From the NCBI GenBank assembly GCA_007129635.1, contig SKVE01000587.1, positions 1 to 13,724 on the forward strand: DNA of 13,724 bases, given 5' to 3'. Source of the DNA: Planctomycetaceae bacterium (lineage in GTDB: Bacteria > Planctomycetota > Planctomycetia > Pirellulales > Pirellulaceae). A model generated the notes under the pieces. That model did no database searches, was not told where the DNA came from, and worked only from the letters and a program-made list of their open reading frames with translations. This document shows, piece by piece, positions 8,143-13,724 of this stretch. Made by a program: the position numbers and the translations under genes. Position 1 is the stretch's first letter, and every line of letters begins with the position of its first letter.

Positions 8143-8448
8143 GTTGGGTCTCCTCTTGGTTTCTTCGACCGACTGCCAGGGAATTTAACCTCATGCCAGC
8201 AAGATGGAAACCCGTGTGCCGCCGTGGCGATCGTGTTGGGTTGCTTGATGGACAGCATGCTGGAGCACCGCATCGCGACTGGCACGATTCGCCTTCCAAA
8301 TGCTAGCACGATCGCCCGATCGACGATATAATCCGGGTTGCTGCCTGATTCCGACTCGGAGCATCCTTCCGACAGCGGGACGCGAGCTAATCGTCACGGT
8401 TGCCCTGAGAGGGGATGTTCTTGCACTTCGCAAAAGAGGAGTACCACC
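8143..8448. other. Divergent intergenic region, 306 bases
   Basis: This lies between the anchored-protein gene (minus) and the 67-residue protein gene (plus). I see no credible coding sequence on either strand: short frames exist but lack ribosome binding sites and have poor composition. Promoters for both flanking genes are expected here. The only clear signal is the TATAAT and CGATCG inverted pair at 8309-8332. Confidence 0.6.
8309..8332 (+). promoter_or_regulatory. Candidate -10 box with adjacent CGATCG-CC-CGATCG inverted repeat
   Basis: A perfect TATAAT at 8327-8332 lies about 117 bases before the GTG of the 67-residue protein in otherwise GC-rich DNA. Directly upstream, 8309-8314 and 8317-8322 are two CGATCG palindromes two bases apart, falling where the -35/-10 spacer would be. 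No good -35 hexamer is visible at 16-18 bases, so either an activator site or coincidence is possible. Confidence 0.3.
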
Positions 8449-8652
8449 GTGCCTCAATCGGTGCTGGAAGCGGTTCTGTTGGGCGTTTGGGATTTCGAAC
8501 CGGCCGAATCCGAAGCGAACAAGTACGACGCGACGGAAGCACTCCCCGGCTCCAGGGAGAAACTGGAAGTCATGGCGCGGCGCATCCGCCGTGGTCTGCC
8601 GCTGTGGCATCCGGGCGATCGATGCACCCTTGAAGAAGTCGACCTGCGCTAG
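8449..8652 (+). CDS. 67-residue planctomycete-type conserved hypothetical protein
   Basis: GTG at 8449-8451 has GAGGAG at 8436-8441, seven bases upstream; the open frame extends further left, but that part lacks a binding site and reads as non-coding. The protein begins M-P-Q-S-V-L-E-A-V-L-L-G-V-W-D-F-E-P, has a central A-L-P-G-S-x-E-K-L-E-V-M-A-R-R-I segment, and ends R-G-L-P-L-W-H-P-G-D-R. I recognise this pattern from small proteins found repeatedly in planctomycete genomes. It is probably cytoplasmic and largely helical in the middle; it has no known function and no cysteine pairs typical of a zinc protein. It stands alone, with the convergent cytochrome gene ending about 100 bases downstream. 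Confidence 0.8.
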   Translation: MPQSVLEAVLLGVWDFEPAESEANKYDATEALPGSREKLEVMARRIRRGLPLWHPGDRCTLEEVDLR

Positions 8653-8750
8653 CCCCGCCAGCTCCTGCTGCGTTCTGTCAGAAGATGTGTGAGTTTTTTC
8701 CAACATTGTGGGTGCTCGGACCCGTCGCTCGGGCAGGCAGGGAAAGACGG

Positions 8751-10583
8751 TTACAGCGTTCTCAGGTACTCCATCAAATCTGCCAGGTCTTCATCGCTCA
8801 AATCGCTGGTGCCGGCCACATTTGAGGGCCGGTGGACCCCCGTCAATACCTCGTGCAACGACCGAGCGCGGCCGTCGTGCAGCAGCAGCGTTTTATGATA
8901 GACGTTTCGCAATGACGGCGTATTGTATCCGCTGTGGCGATCCATACGGCGGCCCGTCCCCACATCGTGGATCTGGCCGTCGGTCAGTTCAGGCCCATGG
9001 TGACAAGAGACGCATCCCGCCCGGCTACCGTGAAAGATCTCTCGACCTCGTTCGACAGCAGCGGCGATCTCCGGCTCGGACGGTTGATGCGGATTGGGCG
9101 GGGGCTGGAGTTCAGAAAAATAGGCGATCATCGCCTGGACATCGTCCTGGCTGGGTTCCGGACCCTGCATGGTCGAGGTCAACGACTTGGCGATCGTCTC
9201 AGGCAGATCCGTCTGCCAGCCGTGCCAATTCCAAGGCCCGGTCCGATCCAAGCGATACAGGGGCAGGACGGTTTTGGAGGTCAGCGACGACCCGTCGGTG
9301 GGCGTATTCATCGTCACGGCGTTCGTGCCGCCTTCGTAATGACAACTGTGGCAACTGTACCATTGGTCCAGGCTGCGAGTCGCATCGTAAAAGATCGCCT
9401 CGCCACGCCGGGCTAACGAAATCGCGGACGGCCCGCCCAGAGAGATTTCCCGAGCGACCTGTCGCGACTGCAGGTCGACGATCTGCAGCGAATTCCGCAG
9501 ATAATTGGCCACCACCACGTGCCGATTATCTTGCAGCGACCGGACTGCCATCGGGCGGCCGCCTAGCGGGATGCGGAAGAAGCGGTCGCTGTCGGCCAGC
9601 AGCGCACGATCGATCAAATCGTGGTGGGCATGGTCTTGAAAGGGCAGGCCTTGGCGGCGAAAAACCAGCAGCTCTTTTGTCCCCGAGGCACTGACGACCA
9701 TGCGGGTCGCGTCCGGCGTCAATGCGATCCCGTGCGGGTCGGCCACGGCACGGCCGGATGGATCCAGCGTCAATGCCTGCCACGCAGGATCGTCACCCGC
9801 TTCGATCCTGGCGATCCGTGACCCCAATACCCAGCCCATGCGAATGTTGCTGGGCGTCACGGGCGTTCGACGATAGATCATCCAAGGAAAATAGACCTCG
9901 CTACCCTCAGGAGAGAAAACTAAATGACCAACGTTCAAGGACGCGAGTCGTTCGGTCCACAATAGCTTTCGTTCCACCGTATCGACCATCGAGATCCCCA
10001 AGTCGCCGCTGACACCGACGGCCAGCCGAGTTCCGTCGGGCGACAGGACCAGGTACCGCGGCCAACGTCCGGTGTCGATCTGGGCCGTCACCCGGCCCGA
10101 ATCTACATCCACCGCGACGATCTGGTCCCGAGCCGACAGCGCTGCATAGGCCGTCCGACCATCGGCACTCAGCACCACGCCATACGGAAGATACCCCACG
10201 TGGACATGCCCGGATCGCTTCAGCTTACCATTTTCCACGTCGAACCGAGTCAATTCGCCCGAATCCCGCGAACTGACCAGCAATCGGCGGCCGTCGGTGG
10301 ATTGTGCGATGGCCACCGGTCGGCGCCCCACCGGCTGTTCATCCAGAACCCGGTCATCCAGCAGGCTGACCAAAGAAACCGAATCCGAGGTTTGGTTGAC
10401 AGTGACCAGCCACGATCCGCAGGGACTGATCACCAAATCGACAGGCGAACGGTCGATATCTGCCGCGATCAGGGACCGATCGGCCTGGAAATCCTGGCTG
10501 TTCGTCTGGTTGTCCAGAAAGAGAAAGACGCTGAAAAAGCACGCAAATGTTGTTACAAACACCGTCGGAAAACGTTGCATCAT
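8751..10583 (-). CDS. Exported YVTN-type beta-propeller fused to a di-heme cytochrome c domain
   Basis: A 610-residue protein from ATG 10581-10583; a GTG at 10587-10589 is an alternative, as neither has a strong binding site. Residues 1 to about 28 are a signal peptide. About 35-390 make a seven- or eight-bladed propeller, with repeated S-P-D-G/S-A-D-G turns and strands such as V-A-V-D-V-D-S-G-R-V. The C-terminal 200 residues hold two haem c sites: C-H-S-C-H at 411-415 and C-V-S-C-H at 524-528. Between them is a Trp-rich W-N-W-H-G-W-Q-T-D-L segment, and after the second is N-T-P-S-L-R-N-V followed by L-L-L-H-D-G-R, the pattern of the MauG/cytochrome c peroxidase superfamily. The Met of the usual Y-M-H-D-G is replaced by Leu, so haem ligation at that site may differ from the peroxidases. 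Likely a periplasmic electron-transfer or oxidising enzyme; substrate unknown. Transcribed divergently from tex. Confidence 0.9.
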   Translation of the reverse strand: MMQRFPTVFVTTFACFFSVFLFLDNQTNSQDFQADRSLIAADIDRSPVDLVISPCGSWLVTVNQTSDSVSLVSLLDDRVLDEQPVGRRPVAIAQSTDGRRLLVSSRDSGELTRFDVENGKLKRSGHVHVGYLPYGVVLSADGRTAYAALSARDQIVAVDVDSGRVTAQIDTGRWPRYLVLSPDGTRLAVGVSGDLGISMVDTVERKLLWTERLASLNVGHLVFSPEGSEVYFPWMIYRRTPVTPSNIRMGWVLGSRIARIEAGDDPAWQALTLDPSGRAVADPHGIALTPDATRMVVSASGTKELLVFRRQGLPFQDHAHHDLIDRALLADSDRFFRIPLGGRPMAVRSLQDNRHVVVANYLRNSLQIVDLQSRQVAREISLGGPSAISLARRGEAIFYDATRSLDQWYSCHSCHYEGGTNAVTMNTPTDGSSLTSKTVLPLYRLDRTGPWNWHGWQTDLPETIAKSLTSTMQGPEPSQDDVQAMIAYFSELQPPPNPHQPSEPEIAAAVERGREIFHGSRAGCVSCHHGPELTDGQIHDVGTGRRMDRHSGYNTPSLRNVYHKTLLLHDGRARSLHEVLTGVHRPSNVAGTSDLSDEDLADLMEYLRTL

Positions 10584-10654
10584 TGCCACTCAACTTAAAT
10601 CCGCAGAAAAAACCCACCAGGCGAACTGGGGGCAATATGTGGTCAGACCCACGA

Positions 10655-10682
10655 ATTTTAAGCCGACTCGTTTGGATTTCAA
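10655..10682 (-). promoter_or_regulatory. Predicted sigma70-like promoter of the propeller-cytochrome gene
   Basis: Read on the minus strand, TTGAAA (10677-10682), a 16-base spacer, then TAAAAT (10655-10660). Each hexamer matches the consensus at five of six positions. Initiation would fall near 10648, giving a leader of about 65 bases before the ATG at 10583. Confidence 0.5.
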
Positions 10683-10726
10683 GCTTCTGCCGAACCCGAA
10701 TTCAGGCTTTGCCGCTGGCGGGTTGC

Positions 10727-10755
10727 TTGACAATTGACCGCGAATCCACGAAGAT
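10727..10755 (+). promoter_or_regulatory. Weak candidate promoter for tex
   Basis: A perfect TTGACA at 10727-10732 is followed after 17 bases by GAAGAT at 10750-10755, which matches the -10 consensus at only three positions. A second TTGACC lies at 10734-10739. The position is right for tex, whose ATG is about 55 bases further on. Confidence 0.3.
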
Positions 10756-10809
10756 TTCCGATTCTTCGACGTTTTGGTAAGGCGTCCCCTTAGACACGCG
10801 GTCGGGGCC

Positions 10810-13724
10810 ATGATGGAAACCACGGAAAATATAGATCTGGCGCAGGTGGCTCGTGATGTGCATCTGCCGGTCGAAAAAGTTCGAGCTACGGTTGAACTAC
10901 TGGACGATGGGAACACCGTCCCGTTCATTACACGCTACCGAAAAGATCGGACGGGCGGTTTGGACGAGGAGCAGATTCGTCTGGTGCAGCAGACCGTTCA
11001 GAAATGGCGGGCACTGGTCGATCGCAAACAGCGAGTCGTCAAGTCGCTGCAGGCTCAGGGCAAGCTGACGGACGAGCTGGCGGCGGCGATCGAGGCCGCT
11101 GATTCGCTCCGACGACTGGAAGACCTGTACCTGCCATTCAAGCCCAAAAAACAGACGCTCGCCAATCTGGCGCGCGGCCGAGGCCTGGAGCCGCTGGCGC
11201 AGGAAATCCTGGTCGCCGCTCCGGAAACGGCCGATCTGAACGGGCGAGCTGCCCAATTTGTCGAGGCAGAAAAGGGGCTGGCCACCGTAGAAGAGGTCCT
11301 GCAGGGCGCCGGCCACCTGATCGCCGAACGATACAGCGAGAATCTCGAACTGCGCGACGAACTGCGCAAAATTATTCGAAATTCAGGCAAGCTGGTGAGC
11401 ACTCGTATCGAAGATGCCGCAGAGACCAGTCCCGACCCCTTCGAGGAGGAGGGCGATCACGAGGACCCCCTTGCCTTGGAAGATGCGTCGCTGGATGATG
11501 CGTCGCTGGAAGATGCCGTGCCCAAGAACGCGTCGTCCCAGGACGCGGCAGACGTCGAAGACGCTCCGCCGGGGGATACTGCTGACGACGTAGCCTCAGC
11601 GGAAGACGCCGCGCCGGCCCAGACCGCGCCGGCCCAGACCGCGCCGGCCCAGACCGCGCCGGCCCAGACCGCGCCGGCAACACAAGACGCTTCGAGTGCC
11701 GAAGATGCCCCAGCGGTGGAAGACGCCGCCCTCGTCGAAGAAGCTGCCCCCGTCGAAGACCCCCTGCCAACGGCAACCGCTACGACCTCCGAAGACGCTG
11801 GGGTCGAGGAGGCCGCTCCACCGGCCGCCGACACGTCGGCGGAACCCCCTTCTCAGGAAGAGAGTCCTGCCCCAGTGGAAGAATCCCCGCCTGCCGAAGG
11901 CACCGCAACTGCCGAAGAGCCCGCACCTGCCGAGGGGGCGGCATCGGCGGAAGAGGCTGCGTCTACCGCTGACGCCGCACCCGAGCAGGATTTAGCGACA
12001 GGGGAAGAGATCGGGTTCGCGCCCCCCAGCGAACAAGCCACTGCCGATCCGAGTGGGGTTAGCCCGGCAACGAGCGACGGGGCGAAGGAATCAAGCAAGC
12101 GAGCACGGCGACGCGAGAAGAAACTGGCCGCCATGTTGACGGTGAAACGACTGGCAGCCAAGTCTCGGAAGGAGTCGAAAAAACGCAAACGCGAACAAAA
12201 AATCGAATCCTTCAAGGACTATTTCGATTACAAAGAGCCGCTCAGCAAAATTCCGCCTCATCGTCTGCTGGCCATCAATCGCGGCGATCGTTCGAAGATT
12301 CTTCGAGTGAAGATCGAAGTGGATACGGATGCCTTGGCGAAAAAGGCAGAGCAATTCGTGGTACCCCCCGATCATCCGCATGCCGAGTTCCTGCGCGTGC
12401 GATTGCGCGATGCGCTGCATCGTTTGATCCTGCCCAGCCTGGAACGGGAAGTGCGCCGGGAATTGACGGAGTATGCCGAATTACATGCGGTCCAGGTGTT
12501 TGCCAGAAACCTGCGCAAACTGCTGCTGCAACCGCCGGTGCATAACCGCCGCGTTCTGGCCATCGATCCCGGATTCCGCAGTGGCTGTAAGCTGGCCGCG
12601 CTGGATGAATTTGGTAACGTGCTGGGACATACCGTCATGCATGTGATCGGTAAGGAAGAAGTGGTGCGGCGCGGACGCCAGCAGATCGTCGAAATGGTCC
12701 AGATGTATCACATTCCGATCATCGCCATCGGAAACGGAACGGCTTGCCGCGAGACGGAAAAACTGATCGCCGATGTCATCGCCAATGAATTGAAACATCG
12801 TGATACCCAATACATCGTGGTCAACGAGGCCGGGGCCAGCGTCTATTCGACCAGCGCCATTGGACGCGAGGAATTGCCGCGATTCGACCCCGTGTTGCGC
12901 AGTGCCGTATCGATCGGCCGCCGCGTGCAGGATCCGCTTTCGGAACTGGTAAAAATCAATCCGGCGAACATCGGTGTCGGCTTGTACCAACACGACGTCC
13001 GAGCCAAGCATCTGCAGGAATCCCTGGATGCCGTCGTTGAATCGTGTGTAAATTTTGTCGGTGTCGATGTCAACACAGCCAGCCCCGCGCTGCTGCGGTA
13101 TGTCTCGGGCCTGAACCAGTTGACCGCTCGTCGCCTGTACGAGTACCGCCAGAAACATGGCCCCTTCCGCAGACGTGACCAGTTCCAACAGGTGCCAGGG
13201 TTCGGCGAAGCCGCGTTTATCCAGTCGGCCGGGTTCCTGAAAATCGTCGGCGGCGATAATCCGCTGGACGCCACCTGGATTCACCCAGAGAGCTACGAAA
13301 CAGCAAAACGGGTGGTCGATAACCTGGGCGGAACGATCGCCGAACTGGCGACAAAGATCCCCGGCAAAAAGACCGCCGTTCCCATCGCTCAAGGCGCCAT
13401 GGCTCAGTTCGCGCGAGGCGTCTTGCTGGAAAGCCATCACCAGCACGAGCAACATGCCAAGCACGAACAACCTGCCGCCGATCCCGCTGCGACCGACGCG
13501 GCTGCCGAACAGCCCTCAACGGCCGCGGCGGAAGCACCGGCAGACCAGACGATGGACCAAACGCCGCACCCGCCAACGGACTCGACCGAGGATGAACAGC
13601 ACGCTGCTCCATCGATGGTGACCGCCGAAGCGGAAGATCCGGCGATAACCGAGCCTGCCGACGCCAGCGTAGCCGAAGCGACGCCGGAAGCCGACGCGAC
13701 AGAGGCAGCCGACGCGGTTGAAGC
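10810..13724 (+). CDS. tex: RNA-binding transcription accessory protein Tex with a long acidic insert; 3' end outside the window
   Basis: Open from ATG 10810 (a second ATG follows at 10813) to the window edge, 971 codons. Residues 1 to about 200 match the Tex N-terminal domain (V-P-F-I-T-R-Y-R-K, T-G-G-L-D-E-E-Q, L-E-D-L-Y-L-P-F-K-P-K). The canonical protein resumes at about 465 with F-K-D-Y-F-D-Y-K-E-P-L-S-K-I-P. The YqgF/RNase H-like domain starts about 582 (A-I-D-P-G-F-R-S-G at 584-592) and includes I-G-N-G-T-A-C-R-E-T and N-E-A-G-A-S-V-Y-S; the helix-hairpin-helix region follows (V-D-V-N-T-A-S-P-A-L-L, V-P-G-F-G-E-A-A-F near 795). From about 875 the sequence turns His/Gln- then Ala/Glu/Asp-rich; the S1 RNA-binding domain that normally ends Tex must lie beyond the edge if present. 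Residues about 203-464 are an extra acidic Ala/Pro/Glu/Asp region where usual Tex proteins have roughly ten residues; it ends in a Lys/Arg-rich patch. Tex is a cytoplasmic RNA-binding protein linked to transcription. No strong binding site precedes the ATG. Confidence 0.93.
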   Translation, partial: MMETTENIDLAQVARDVHLPVEKVRATVELLDDGNTVPFITRYRKDRTGGLDEEQIRLVQQTVQKWRALVDRKQRVVKSLQAQGKLTDELAAAIEAADSLRRLEDLYLPFKPKKQTLANLARGRGLEPLAQEILVAAPETADLNGRAAQFVEAEKGLATVEEVLQGAGHLIAERYSENLELRDELRKIIRNSGKLVSTRIEDAAETSPDPFEEEGDHEDPLALEDASLDDASLEDAVPKNASSQDAADVEDAPPGDTADDVASAEDAAPAQTAPAQTAPAQTAPAQTAPATQDASSAEDAPAVEDAALVEEAAPVEDPLPTATATTSEDAGVEEAAPPAADTSAEPPSQEESPAPVEESPPAEGTATAEEPAPAEGAASAEEAASTADAAPEQDLATGEEIGFAPPSEQATADPSGVSPATSDGAKESSKRARRREKKLAAMLTVKRLAAKSRKESKKRKREQKIESFKDYFDYKEPLSKIPPHRLLAINRGDRSKILRVKIEVDTDALAKKAEQFVVPPDHPHAEFLRVRLRDALHRLILPSLEREVRRELTEYAELHAVQVFARNLRKLLLQPPVHNRRVLAIDPGFRSGCKLAALDEFGNVLGHTVMHVIGKEEVVRRGRQQIVEMVQMYHIPIIAIGNGTACRETEKLIADVIANELKHRDTQYIVVNEAGASVYSTSAIGREELPRFDPVLRSAVSIGRRVQDPLSELVKINPANIGVGLYQHDVRAKHLQESLDAVVESCVNFVGVDVNTASPALLRYVSGLNQLTARRLYEYRQKHGPFRRRDQFQQVPGFGEAAFIQSAGFLKIVGGDNPLDATWIHPESYETAKRVVDNLGGTIAELATKIPGKKTAVPIAQGAMAQFARGVLLESHHQHEQHAKHEQPAADPAATDAAAEQPSTAAAEAPADQTMDQTPHPPTDSTEDEQHAAPSMVTAEAEDPAITEPADASVAEATPEADATEAADAVE
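11611..11678 (+). repeat. Four perfect 15-bp tandem copies plus a partial fifth inside tex
   Basis: GCGCCGGCCCAGACC occurs at 11611, 11626, 11641 and 11656 without mismatch, followed by GCGCCGGC at 11671-11678. It encodes (APAQT)x4 then APA within the acidic insert. Multiples of 15 bases keep the frame, so copy number could vary without breaking the protein. Confidence 0.95.

Noticed and set aside
8660..8702. TTTTTT run after the 67-residue protein as an intrinsic terminator
   Set aside because: No stable GC-rich hairpin directly precedes the T run; the only inverted pair (TTCTG/CAGAA) has a one-base loop.
12481..13470. A 329-codon minus-strand frame opposite tex
   Set aside because: The plus strand encodes conserved Tex motifs throughout; the antisense frame is a by-product of codon bias.

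Overview
The window is GC-rich (by eye roughly 60%) bacterial DNA that looks like a planctomycete, probably from the Pirellulales. Four things point there: a 67-residue protein of a small family I associate with planctomycetes, a cytochrome c protein with a YVTN-type propeller in front of it, a large secreted LamG-type jellyroll protein, and a D-x-N-x-N-x-D-L-T-D-D-P calcium-loop-like motif in an anchored protein. This assignment is recognition from sequence, not a database result.

Layout, left to right. At 2-544 (+) is the C-terminal part of a protein cut by the window edge; it ends in a probable winged-helix region. Convergent to it, at 715-1593 (-), is a divergent thymidylate-synthase-fold protein that keeps the catalytic Cys and most dUMP-binding residues. 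Just upstream of it on the same strand is a 40-codon ORF with a signal-peptide-like start (1698-1820). At 2110-3738 (+) is a membrane-anchored protein of unknown function. A 263-base gap follows, then a 1038-residue exported protein with an internal LamG jellyroll (4002-7118, +).

Convergent to that lies a probable two-gene minus-strand unit: a membrane-anchored protein with a conserved C-terminal domain (7570-8142), then a small zinc-ribbon protein with a TTG start (7253-7534). A 306-base divergent intergenic region with a perfect TATAAT and a CGATCG inverted pair separates this from the 67-residue planctomycete-type protein at 8449-8652 (+). At 8751-10583 (-) is an exported beta-propeller plus di-heme cytochrome c protein with a good sigma70-like promoter. 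Divergent from it, at 10810 and running off the right edge, is the RNA-binding transcription accessory protein Tex, here with an acidic, Ala/Pro/Glu-rich insert of about 260 residues and a second low-complexity stretch near the window end.

No tRNA, rRNA, CRISPR array, complete insertion sequence or phage module was seen. Most genes look like ordinary planctomycete chromosome. The points most worth attention are the divergent thymidylate-synthase-like protein with its small neighbour, the expanded Tex, and the anchored protein whose C-terminal domain faintly resembles small RNase-toxin folds. I did not find a convincing new multi-gene system.
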